NCBI GenBank assembly: GCA_037349105.1
Contig: JAYJMM010000032.1
Span: forward strand, 2,322,501-2,386,500
Source of the DNA: Limnomonas spitsbergensis
Taxonomy: Eukaryota; Chlorophyta; Chlorophyceae; Chlamydomonadales
DNA: 64,000 nucleotides
Direction of reading: 5' to 3'
Of the stretch, positions 1 to 12,600 are shown in pieces. The notes under the pieces are model-generated. The model did not search any database, was not told the DNA's origin, and worked only from the letters and a program-made list of their open reading frames with translations. The position numbers and the translations under genes were made by a program. The number at the start of each line of letters is the position of its first letter. Position 1 is the first letter of the stretch.

Positions 1-682
1 TGATTTGCCTCTTCTAGGAGGATGTGCATGGAATTGGAAGGATATGCCTCTTTCAGGCGGATGTGCATGGCTTCGGAGGGTTGGACATGTTTATAAAGTT
101 AGTGTGTACTACAGAGAAGCCTCCGTGGTTTTGGAGGGTTGTATCTTGCACAAGAGGGCTGTCCATGTAGATTAAATGCAGGGATGCCAGCCTTGGGGGA
201 CAGGGAAGGTAATACGTCTGATGTCTTCAACCCTTAACCTTCAAAACCCCAGATCCTTAACCCTGAACCGGAACACTCTGAACCCTAAATCATTAAGCCT
301 GATCCCCTTTATCCAAACCCCGAACCTGAACTCCAAACAGATCCCAAACCCTGCAAACCCTTGGTCCCTAAGCCCAAACCCTGATCCCAAACCCTGACGC
401 TTGTAATACAAAAACCTATACCCCAAACCTTAACCAGTGCACACATACAAATGGTGCCTTCCGGCGGCAGAAGGAGAGAGTGTTTCATGGATATTAGGAA
501 AGTGTGGACCTGCACGCTTAGCCTGAACCCTTCACCTGGAATGTGAACCTTGGATCCAAGCCCTGAACTTGAGCCTTAACCCTTAACCCTTAGCTTGAGC
601 CTCAACCCTGTACCTTAGCCTGAACCCTGGACCCTGAACCTTGGACCGAAGCCCTTAGAGCCTGCGCCCCGGCCCTGGACAG
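1..682. other. CCCTAA-like repeat tract, probably kinase-gene intron
   Basis: I see no coding exon here. The stretch holds degenerate CCCTAA/CCCTGAA-type tracts, mostly between 230 and 650. The exon at 683 starts inside a codon after a good acceptor (ag at 681-682), so this is most likely an intron of the kinase gene whose first exons lie before the window. That is inference. Confidence 0.5.
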
Positions 683-3600
683 GTATCTGGGGCGTGAAGG
701 CGGCGTCAGAGACTGAACACCGGGGCCGCAAGGCAACTGCGATCATGAGTGCCAACGAGAAGGCGCTCATCGTGCAGAGCGTGCTGAACGGCGCTTTCAA
801 CCCATGCGTCACCATGGCCACGCTGATTCAGCAAAACCCTCTGAACTGGACGAGTAGGTGGCATGGAGGGAGGGGAGAAGGGACACCACAGGGTGGGATT
901 TAGAATCCCTGAACCCCTAAACCCAAGTGCTGAGGCTCCTGAACCCTGAAACCCAAATGCTGACGCTCCTAAACCCTGAAACCCAAGTGCTGAGGCTCCT
1001 TAACCTGAAACTCTGAAGACCCAAGTGCTGACGCTCCTTAAACATAAACCCAAGCCCGAAGCTCCGACCCTCCTAATCCTAAGCCAAGCCCAGCCCTTGA
1101 ATAGGCCCGGCTGATCCCCCCTATTCTCTTAACAGCTGGTCTAGCCTAACCCCTAAGCAGGTCTGAACAAGAGACATGCACAAAATGCATTGACTCTGTA
1201 CTCTCCTTGCCCCTGGACAGGTGTAACCAACAATGGCCTATCCTAGAACCCTAACCCTAAGCCTTGCCCCTTCAAGGGCCTGAACCCTAACCCTCAGCCC
1301 TGCTCCTCCACAGGCCTGAACCACACGTTCAATTTGGTCGCCCCCGAGATCTTCTCCCTGGCCCAGAGCGCTGCCGTGCTCAACGTGCAGCTCACCCCTA
1401 GCGGCATTATAGAGTCTATCATCCCGTTGACCGGTTTTCAGAATGCGCTGGGGTTGGACGTGCTCACGTACGCCCCCAGGCGCCCGGACTCGTTGAGAAC
1501 CATCGCGTCAAAGAGCATTGCGATGGTCGGGCCGTACAGCCTGGTGGTCGGGATATGGGGGCTCATTGGCAGGTATATAGTTCATACTCATGGACTGGTG
1601 TGGGGTTCATACCTGGCTTTGGCAGTTGTGGGGTTCATACCTAGGCAGAACAGCCAGGTGGTCAGGATAGAGGGAACCTCATTGGCAGATACGGAGTTTT
1701 AACTCATGGACAGGTGTGGGGTTCATACATGGTGGCCGGGATATGAGGGCTCATTGATAGGTGTGGGGTTCATCCCCGTGCCACAGTGCGATTGTTTTTT
1801 GGGGACCGGGGTGGGCACTGGTATCATTATTGCTATTGTCTGCTTGGTCATGCTCAAATTGGTTTGCGTGCATCCGGGCGATGCATCAAGTGCGATGCTT
1901 TGTTGAACTCGAATTGCCTCTGATATTTCGCAGTTTTACAACCACGCCTCAAAAAAACGAATGAACATCCCTCACTCTCGAAAACCACAAAGTCACGTTG
2001 TTGATGGGGAAAAAATGCACATCTTTCATCCACTTAATCCACAATTCCGTTGTTTATCCATTCTCAATAACCAATAGTATTCTCACCCTGAAATCTCACA
2101 TTCACACTTTCACAGGTATCCCGTGTTTGTGTCCGACGTCGATAAGCAGGAGTCGTTTGGGTTCCTCCCCCCGTTTGATAGTGAGTGGTGGTGGTGTCCG
2201 CGGGGGGGCGGTGTGCGGACAAGACTGGGTTGAAAGTTCAGGGGTTCAGGCAATATTGGCACAGCCTTGTAAGGGTTCAGGATTCAGGGGGAGGGGAGGG
2301 GTGATGACCAGTATTTATTTTATTGGGTAAGGGACCACCTTTGCAGGGCCTCCCCACGTCCACATCTGGGCCAATTCACACCAAACCTGGATCGGCCACC
2401 GGCCGGTGGCCCAAGCAGCAGGGCTGTCCGAACCAGGGGCTTGTGGCCACAGTGTAGCTGAACTGTAGCTGATAGTGATATACCATTCCCCCAAAACACT
2501 GGTCATGACAGGTACGATCTGGGATTAAAGGGCTTAAGGACTGGTGTGTTTAAGGGTTAAGGGGGGTAAAGCTTTTTTGTTTGCAGGGTAAAGCAGTGGC
2601 GGGTTCTTGCAAGTGCGTTCAGGGTTCACGATTTTTTCTTTGGGGGGCTTGAGGACTGGTGGGGTCGTCGTGTGGGAGGGTTTCGGTAGGAAGGGCTTCG
2701 GGGTGCATTTTTTCTTTTGCGGGCTCAAGGATTCGCAGGTTGTTATGGGAGTGTGTTTGCTAGGGTTTAGGGTTTTGTGGGAGTGTGTTTGCTAGGGTGT
2801 CAGGGTTGGTAGCAGGGCTGCCGCCTTTGAGTCGCTGTCCTTGACATAATGGTGTGCTCGTGCAATCCAACACAATTCGGAATTCTCGTCCACTTAGTCC
2901 GAATTCTTCGGGTTGGAATTCAAAATGACACGTTCCTCTTCTTTGTCACACTCCTGAGAGCCTCCGCCCCGCTGCTCTGTCGACGAAAATGTGTGTCGCC
3001 GGTTCCGCATACTGCCTCCCACACTTTCCCGACTCCCTCCTTTTTTTTTCCGCCTTACCCGCCCGCCCCGTTCCCTCCACTCCTTTCTCGTAGGGGACCT
3101 GTTCGCGGCAGAGCTCCCCGGAGGCAACTGCAGCATCTGTTACAATGCAACTACCCGCACCAAGTTCTGGGGCTTCAGCGACGTCACGGTCGGCTGGGAG
3201 CGCCTCAAGTCGGATGCGGGGCTGTACAGCCTGTGCAAAACGCTCGACTTCATCATCACGTTCACGGACGTAAACGGCGTACCGGACGTGCCGATCGCAA
3301 TGTGCTCCGACGTCAGGTGCGAAAGTGGCAGAGGAAGTGTGGGGCCGAGTGTGTATGACATAAGGAAATGTGTGTGAGGGAGGGGGGCAATGTGTAGAAA
3401 ACGAGGCTAACAGAGGTGGGTAGAAGCAAAGGATTGCCTTCTCGTTCGTTCGATTTGGGGAAGGAGTTACACGAACACGACTTTCCCCACTGGCTAGAAC
3501 TCAACCCCAACTAGCAGTTAAACCCAACTGACAGTCAACCCCAGCTGGGGGACAATACCAACCAGCAGCCAACCCCAACTAACCTCATCTTCAACTGCCT

Positions 3601-6600
3601 GCAACCTAGCTGCCTATACCCCAACCATCGCCACCCGTATCACCTCAACCCCATCTGCCACGATGCTAACTGCCTCAACCCTGCACCTGATCCTTCTAGG
3701 TCCATCCCAACTGCCATTCCAGGACGTTTCAACGGCACCCTGGGTGGGCGGACCCTGCAGGACTTTCTACAACGGGTGAGTAGGTTATGTTGCTTGTTGA
3801 GAGTGGAAGGAAAGGGGAGAGATTGGTGGGAGGAGTATGAAGGTGGGGCGGTCCTCCTCCCCCGGGATGGTGGTTCTGTTGCATGTTGGGAGTGGAAGGA
3901 AAAGGGAGGGAGTGGAGGAGTATGAAGGGTGAGGTGGACCTCCTAACCCTAAACCCTAAACCTCCTCCCTGGGTTGAGCGGCAATGATGAATGGCACTTC
4001 AGGGGAAGGGGAGGGCGGCAACCTGGGTATGGGAGCGCTGAAGGACCTCCTACCACGGGTGGTTGGTTATGTTGCATGTAAGTAATTGTCTGGTTGTCGG
4101 CCATCAACCCTCAACCCCATACTTCAGCATATACGTGAACCCTCAACTCGATACCTCAACCCACAACCCTCAACCCCAGCCCTCAACTCGATACACCAAC
4201 CCTCGACCCTCAACTCGATACCTACACCCCGAACCCTCAACCCTCAACCCTCACTTCCCTATACAGGATCCGGTCAGCGTCAAGATCCAGGCCCTCAACC
4301 AGGAGTGGCAGCTGTATGTTGTCGATATTAGGAATTGGAACCCGATTTGGAAGGGTGAGTACCAATGAGACAGCTCGTCTTAAAATGCCTTGGCTATATT
4401 TCAGTCATAATTCAGCTACAGCATGGACTGCGTGTTCAGGGGGGCCTGCTGAAGTAAGGTGCCTGCTGCCTGGGCCTCTGGCCAAAGGCGGGTCTAGGTC
4501 GGCCCAGTGGTGGCTGCTCAAGAGGCCCTCCAAAGGTACAGGGGGGTCTGGCGTGCACTAGCCAGCATGGGACATGCGAAAAAACGCGAATCCCGAGAAA
4601 TTATCGAGTTTTTTCGGACCTACGGTGGGCTATGGAGGTCACCGATTATGGTACTTTAACCGAAGAATTAAATCGTGATGCCACAAGAAAAAAAAATGCT
4701 GACCCCCCTCCTTCCACCCCCCACCCCTCTCTCTATACCCAGGCCCGCTGATTGCCTGCGTGGTGATCGTCTCCATCCTCTTCAAACTCTTTATCCCCCT
4801 CCCTCCCTCCCCTTATTTCCCCCCAGCCCTCGACCATTCTCCCCTCATCCCCTTGCCTCCCTCCCCCACCCCTCTCTCTATACCCAGGCCCGCTGATTGC
4901 CTGCGTGGTGATCGTCTCCATCCTCTTCAAACTCTTTATCCCCCTCCCTCCCTCCCCTTATTTCCCCCCAGCCCTCGACCATTCTCCCCTCATCCCCTTG
5001 CCTCCCTCCCCCACCCCTCTCTCTATACCCAAGCCCGCTGATTGCCTGCGTGGTGATCGTCTCCATCCTCTTCAAACTCTTTATCCCCCTCCCTCCCTCC
5101 CCTTATTTCCCCCCAGCCCTCGACCATTCTCCCCTCATCCCCTTGCCTCCCTCCCCCACCCCTCTCTCTATACCCAGGCCCGCTGATTGCCTGCGTGGTG
5201 ATCGTCTCCATCCTCTTCAAACTCTTTATCCCCCTCCCTCCCTCCCCTTATTTCCCCCCAGCCCTCGACCATTCTCCCCTCATCCCCTTGCCTCCCTCCC
5301 CCACCCCTCTCTCTATACCCAGGCCCGCTGATTGCCTGCGTGGTGATCGTCTCCATCCTCTTCAAACTCTTTATCCCCCTCCCTCCCTCCCCTTATTTCC
5401 CCCCAGCCCTCGACCATTCTCCCCTCATCCCCTTGCCTCCCTCCCCCACCCCTCTCTCTATACCCAAGCCCGCTGATTGCCTGCGTGGTGATCGTCTCCA
5501 TCCTCTTCAAACTCTTTATCCCCCTCCCTCCCTCCCCTTATTTCCCCCCAGCCCTCGACCATTCTCCCCTCATCCCCTTGCCTCCCTCCCCCACCCCTCT
5601 CTCTATACCCAGGCCCGCTGATTGCCTGCGTGGTGATCGTCTCCATCCTCTTCAAACTCTTTATCCCCCTCCCTCCCTCCCCTTATTTCCCCCCAGCCCT
5701 CGACCATTCTCCCCTCATCCCCTTGCCTCCCTCCCCCACCCCTCTCTCTATACCCAGGCCCGCTGATTGCCTGCGTGGTGATCGTCTCCATCCTCTTCAA
5801 ACTCTTTATCCCCCTCCCTCCCTCCCCTTATGTCCCCCCAGCCCTCGACCATTCTCCCCTCATCCCCTTGCCTCCCTCCCCCACCCCTCTCTCTATACCC
5901 AGGCCCGCTGATTGCCTGCGTGGTGATCGTCTCCATCCTCTTCAAACTCTTTATCCCCCTCCCTCCCTCCCCTTATTTCCCCCCAGCCCTCGACCATTCT
6001 CCCCTCATCCCCTTGCCTCCCTCCCCCACCCCTCTCTCTATACCCAGGCCCGCTGATTGCCTGCGTGGTCATCGTCTCCATCCTCTTCACCCTCCTCATC
6101 CTTCTGGTGATGACGTCGCACCTGCAGCAGGAGCGTGTGCTCAGCGACCTGCACGCCACCAATATTGACCTAGCGGAGACACAGGAGGTCCTCACGCGCG
6201 AGAAGCAGGAGCTGGCAGACACGAAAGAGGTGCTCATGAACGAAAAGAAGCATACGGATGGTGAGAAGGGGTGGGAGTGGGGGGGGGGGGCACGGAGGGG
6301 GAGAGGGAGGGGGAGAGGGAAGGAGGGGGAGGGAGGGGGAGAGGGAGGGAGGGGGGGAAGGGACAGGGGGAAGGTGAAGCATCTTTTTGCTTCTATGACT
6401 CGGCTAGGTGTCAGCAAAGTTCCAGCTGCCTTTGGTGGGCAGTAGCCTTATAGAAGACGCCTCGGGTGTGGCCAGCCAAGCTACTTAAACCATCGGCCCA
6501 ATCCTTTGTCCCGATTGGGCCTTTTGCGACCGCAGGGCGGACTGCCAATGGTGGCCTTATTGTCAGAAATAAGAAGCTCTGGCGGCGGGTCGTAGAACTT

Positions 6601-9600
6601 AGACCCTGCACCTTCACCACTGCTCCCTCCACCATCTCGACCCGTCCTTGCTCTCCCCCACCCTCTGTGTACCATAATCGTGGGCAGCTGAACCTCATCT
6701 CCTGCTTCTCCACCCCCCTCTCCAACACTCTCCCTCCCTCCCTCCCTTCTTATGTGTGCATCCCTGATTGTGCGAAAGCTCAACCTCATCTCCTGCCCCC
6801 CTCCCCAACTCCCCCCTCTCCAACACTCCCTCCCCCCTTTGCCCCCCTTATATGTGCAGCCCTGATTGTGCGACAGCTTAACCTCATCTCCTGCTTTTCC
6901 ACCGCCATTGACACCGAAACCGATCAAGGACGTGGCGGAGGTGGCCTGGAGAACGCGACCCTGGGTGAGAGGGGGAGATGGAGATGGCAGGTTCAGGTGT
7001 TGTGATTGGGGTGTGACACCTTGCGAGGACGTGGCGGAGGAGGCCTGGAGAACGCGACCCTGGGTGTGGGAGAAGGCAGGTTCAGGATTTGTGTCTGAAA
7101 CCTTCAACCTGTGACACCTTGCGGGACGGCGGTGGAGGGTTGGAGAACACAACCCTGGGTGAGAGGGGTAGAGGGAGGAGGCAGGTTCAGGTGTTGTGTT
7201 TCAAACCCTCACCCTGAAGAAGTGTGACCGTGCGAGAATGCGGTGGAGGGTTGGTGACTTGGCGTACACAACCCTGGGTGAGAGGGGGAGAGGGAGAGGG
7301 CTGAGGGGTTTGCGTTTGCCTTTTTTGAAACGCCAAACCCTAGGTTAAAGACCTTGCAAGGATACGGCGGAGGCATATAGAACGTGACTCTGTGTGAGAG
7401 GAGGGGGGCAGGGTTCTGTGTACGTGTGCTAGGAGCACTGGGTAAACCTGGGTAAGAGAGGGGGGCAGGGTTTGCATCGGTGTGCTATGAAACCCTGCAA
7501 CCTGGGTGAGTGGTGAACATCAAGTTTGACTAAATACAAATGGGCATTAATGAATTCCCTTTCTCTTGAAATCCTTGGAATCCATTTCCTGAAGGCCGCA
7601 GCCATGATCAGATTTGTCCTTGAAAATAGTTGAAGCCCCGGTCATCCGTTGCCGCAGAGCAAATCGAGGCAGTGCGGCGCCACCTGAAAGCTGGGAAGGA
7701 CGAGTTGGGGGAAATCCTGGGAACCCCTTCCTAAACGTCCAAGATAACGATATTATTTCCCCAGAAAATACCTGAAACTCGCGATCCTTCCTCGTTGTAG
7801 AGCGAATTGAGGCGGTGCGGCGCCACCTGAATGCGGGTAAGAACGAGGAGGTGGAGACGGTCATCTATGAGCTGCTCGGGTCTGGATCCTTCGGCAAGGT
7901 GTACCGCGGGCTGTGGAGGGGAACAGAGGTCGCCATCAAGACGGTGAGAGAGTCATGGACGTCGCACACGTGAAATGCCAAATAAAATACTGCCGTAGAT
8001 TTGCTTTGCATTCCCTCATGATGATCATTGTTTGGGGTTTTGAGGGATCCTTGGATTTGCTAATTCTTGATTGTCAATGCCAGTCTTCAGTCAGAAAAGG
8101 CAAATCAAATCTACGGCACATCACAATTTGTATAAAAACGACTAACCATATCGTTTTTGTTTAAAAACCACGAGAAAGCCATGTTGGCTTACAACAGGTT
8201 GAGGGTGCGATCCTGACACGCAAAATGCCGAACACAATTTAAAAGTGTCTTCCTCTTTATTATAGAAGGGTGGAGAAAGTCGTTCTTGGAATAAGGAGTC
8301 GAAAATGAGGACCGGTGTTGTGGGTGCATCAGAATGGAGGAGGGTGTGCGAGTGTTTTCACACACCCTCCAGACAGAAATCATCGTTTTCTGTATCAATA
8401 AAGCGAGTGCTGGTCCACACTGGCCTTGCCCTGATGCCTGGCCTCTCGATCCACACCATGTTCACACCTCTCTCACGCACTTCTCGCACACCTCTATCAC
8501 GCCTCTCACGCCGGAACGCTCCCTTGCCCCCCTTATGGCTCCAGATCGTGCTTCCGGCCAACATGAGCGGTGCCGCCAAGCGCGAAAAGATGGCGATCAT
8601 GGAGGCGGCCATCAGCTCCTCCCTCAGCCACCCCAACATCACCACCACCTACACATGTGAGGAGGTCTGGAGGAACCCTTAACCCTTAGGAGTTGGCTTG
8701 AGAAACCCTGAATATTTTCACTAGGCTTGAGAAACCCTGAAACCCACAACCTTGAACCCCGAACCCTAAACTAGGCTTGATAAACCCTGAATCAGCAACC
8801 CTGGACAGCCGTCAGCCCTCACGTCTAAACCCTGATCCCTACACCCCTACACCCCATACCCTGCTTGGCCTCAGGCTCCACCCTTCCCATCCTACATGTC
8901 TGAACCCCACACCGCAAACTCTAAACCTGCGTTCTGCTTGGCCTCAGCGTCAACCCATCCCATCCCATACATCTGAACCCTGATCTCCAAACCCTGATCC
9001 CTACAGCCTTACACCCCACACCCTGCTTGGTATGATCCCTAATCCCATACCCTGTTTGTCCTCAGACTCCATACGTCCCATCCGCGACACCGTCCGCATC
9101 AACACCCGACTAGAATATGGATCTCTGGTGCAGTGAGTGACGATCCCGGGGTTAGGGCTCAGGGTTTAACCCTGAAGATCTCTGGTGCAGTGAGTGACGG
9201 CCCCGAGATTTTGGGTTCAGGGTTTAACCCTCAAGATCCCTAGTGCAGTGAGTGACAACCCCAAGGAACGCTCGCTGACATGGCCGGTTTTATTCACCAG
9301 GCATCAAACTCGTGTTTCATCATTTACAAACTGTGTGTTCTTCATGCACAGTTAATGGGATAGGTCCGGCGAGCAACATAGACCCCCTCACTATTCTCAA
9401 TATTATAAACCCCAATGATAAAGCCGATGGGATTTGTCCGGCAAAAATATAGAACCCAAATACATCCCGATATAAACACTTATGATAAACCCAATCATGA
9501 ACTCCAATATTCCTACAATTACAAACCCAATTATGAACCCCAATACACATACAAATGTTAACCCCATATGGCCATATTGTCTCCCTGCTTCACCCCGATA

Positions 9601-12600
9601 GAAAGCAAACATACCCCCAATTGAAACCCAACATCGCCCCCCCTGCTTCACCCCAATCCCCACCATCAGGGTGGCTGGTATGAACGGCTGCATCAGCAAG
9701 CCCTCCACAAACGCTGACGGCTCTGACGAGCAAGAGGAGGAGGAGGAGGAGGAGGAGGCTGAGAACGGACAGATCTTCAGTTACGAGATCCGCCTCATTC
9801 TGGAGTACTGTGACCTAGGGTGAGGCCTTCTAACCCTGAATACGAGATCCTTGCTCCTAGCCAACCCTTAACCCTGGAGCCTATACCCTCACCCGTCGCT
9901 TCTGGCCAGCCCTGCACCCTTTACCCTTGCTTCTGACCAATTTTGAAGCTAAGGACCTATATTCTGGCCAACTTTGCGCCCTTGTTGACAAGCCCTTCAT
10001 TTTGTCGTGGGCGTTAAATGAACAAGCTTTGAAGAAGGAGAAAAAATATCCAAAGAGAAATGACTGTCCTGATTTGCTCGCCCCTGCTTGATGTTAGGGT
10101 CGCCCCATCCAACGGAACATCAGGATGAAGTGATCCTTTCCGTGTCGTTCTATCAGGCAGATAAGAAGGGTCCAGCAATTTCTTCTTCTTTCCATGTTTG
10201 GGCGTGAGGCAGGCAATGTGTTGGGACTGCCTGAAGGGCTTTTCGCCTGAAGGGCTTCTCGATTGGGGTTTTTGGATTTGCTGCTGCGTTTAAATGAGTC
10301 TTCGTCGCTGCTCATGCCATGCCACCACCCAGCAAAACCTGTCTTGCAGGCTACACTCTATTGCAGCAAACCCTGAACCTTTGAAAACGCTAACCCCTGA
10401 CACTTCAACCCTGAATGCCCATCCCCAAACCCTGACCACCAGCCAGGAAATATGCCCCCCTGAACCCTGCATATGCATCCCCCCCAAACCCTGACCACCA
10501 GCCAGGAAATATGCCCCCCTGAACCCTGCATATGCATCCCCCCCAGCCTTGACCCATGACTCAAGCCCTGGGACCCTGAGGCCTGAGCCACAACTTTAAC
10601 CCTGACCCATGCCCTGAGCCAAATTCTGAGCCCCTGACCCATAACGCAAACCCTGACCCGCGACCCAAGCCCCGATCTGCGACTTGCGAACCCTGAATGC
10701 TCACCTCCCAACCCATGACCCCTGCATGCTTCTCCCCACCTAGGTGTCTGCGTGAGGCCCTGGACGTCGGGCTATATTACGACAACCCGTTCAACTATGG
10801 CGCGATCCTCGATACGGCTTTGGACGTCGCCAAGGCCATGTTCCACCTTCACCATGCCAATGTACTACACATGGACTTGAAGGTGAGTTAGGGTTTAGGG
10901 TAGAGGGCTAGGGTACAGGATTATGGTTAAGGTTCAATCCACTTGGCACCTCCCCACGCTTAAGCCTCAAAACCCAATTGACTCCCGCCCCACACTAAAC
11001 CCTCAACCCTGCCCTCAGCTCCTCCACACACTTGACCCTCAAGCCTTTCCTCAGCTCCCCCTTCACACTTACCCCTCAACTCTTAACCCTTACCATACTA
11101 AACCATATAACTTAAACCCTCCCCTCAGCTCGCAAAAAAACTAAACCCTCAACCCTCCCCTCGGCTCCTCCCTCACACTTAACCCTCAACTCTTAACCCT
11201 TACCACACTAAACCCCAACCCTCCCCACGGCTCCTGCCCCACACTTAAACCTCAACCCTCACCCCCCCCAACACAGGCACGCAACGTCATGATCAAGAGC
11301 AGTGGAGCTGACGGGAGAGGTCTTGTGGCCAAGGTGGCAGATTTTGGTGCGTCTAACTTTGGGGGTGAAGGGAGGGGGGGAGGGGAGGGCAAGGTGGCGG
11401 ATTTGATGGGTATAGCTTTGGGGGCTGAAGGGGCGGGGGCTGGTGACCAAGGTGACAGATTTGATGGGTAAAAATTGTTTTGGGGCTTAAGGGTGGGGGG
11501 GCTGGTTGCATAGGTGGCAGATTGTGATGGGTCTAGCTTTGGGGGGGTTATGGGCGGGGACTGGTGGCCAAGGTGACAGATTTGATGGGTATAGATTTTT
11601 GGGGGTTAAGGGGGGTGCGCTGGTGGCTAATGTTATAGATTTTGGTGAACCTAGTTGAAGGAGCAAGGGTTTAATGGGTGGGCTGGTTGTGAAGGTGGTA
11701 GATTATGATGGACACGCCATGATGTCTGCCTGCGTAGTGTGTACCTGCCTGTCTGCCCGCCTGCCTTGCTGCCTGCCAGCCCTCTTGCCTGCCAGCCTGC
11801 TGAAGTCATCAGCTGCTGCTGCTGCTGCTGTTGCTGCTGCTGTTGTTGTTGCTGTTGCTACATTGTCCCTCTTGCTCTGTGGGGTCATCAGCTGCTGCTG
11901 CAGTAACATTGCCCCGCTGGCCTCGAGGTCATGAGCTGCTGCTGTTGCTGTTGCTGTCACGTCCTCCCACTCGCTCTAGCGTCATATTCTGCTGCTGCAG
12001 TATGTCAGTATGTCACCTTCTGCTGCTGCTGCAGTATGTCACCTTCTTCTTCTTCTGCTGCTGCTGCTAAATTTCCCCACTCGCTCTGATGTCACCTGCT
12101 GCTGCTGCTGCTGCTGTTGTCCCGCAGGCCTTTCTGTCTCGCTGGACTCTGCCCAGACACACATGTCCTCCGTATTCCAAGGTGAGCTCAGGGTTCAGGT
12201 TTTCAGGTACGATCGGGGATAGGGTACAATCAGGGATAGGGTTTACGATTACGATTGACGGAGCCTTATCCACTCAGAACTGTGATGCTCCCCGGCCACT
12301 TTCAACGGACAAAAACGAGCACACGATAGTGTCAAAACGCCATAGCACATGCCCTGGCCAATTGGTGTATGCTCGCAGATTCTTCGCTCTACTCAGTGAA
12401 GAGTTGAGGCTATTGGATGCCATGCCCTTAGAAACCCTGGTGAGTGCCGCCTGCTGGATGCATCTCATGATCAGAGACCAGATCTTGATCAGAGACCATG
12501 GTGGGTGCTGCCTGCCACCTGCCGCCTGCATCTCTTGTTCACCCCCCTCTCTTGAAACTGCGAGGGTCCCGTAAATTTGCCCCGCGGGCAGGCAGGATAT

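Noticed and set aside
230..650. Telomere (CCCTAAA repeats)
   Set aside because: Units are degenerate and mixed (CCCTGAA, CCCTTAA), occur throughout introns of several genes, and are not at a sequence end.
4675..6417. A ladder of near-identical 65- and 93-codon open frames on both strands
   Set aside because: They are frames through the 145-bp repeat, offset exactly by the unit length; none has independent coding evidence.
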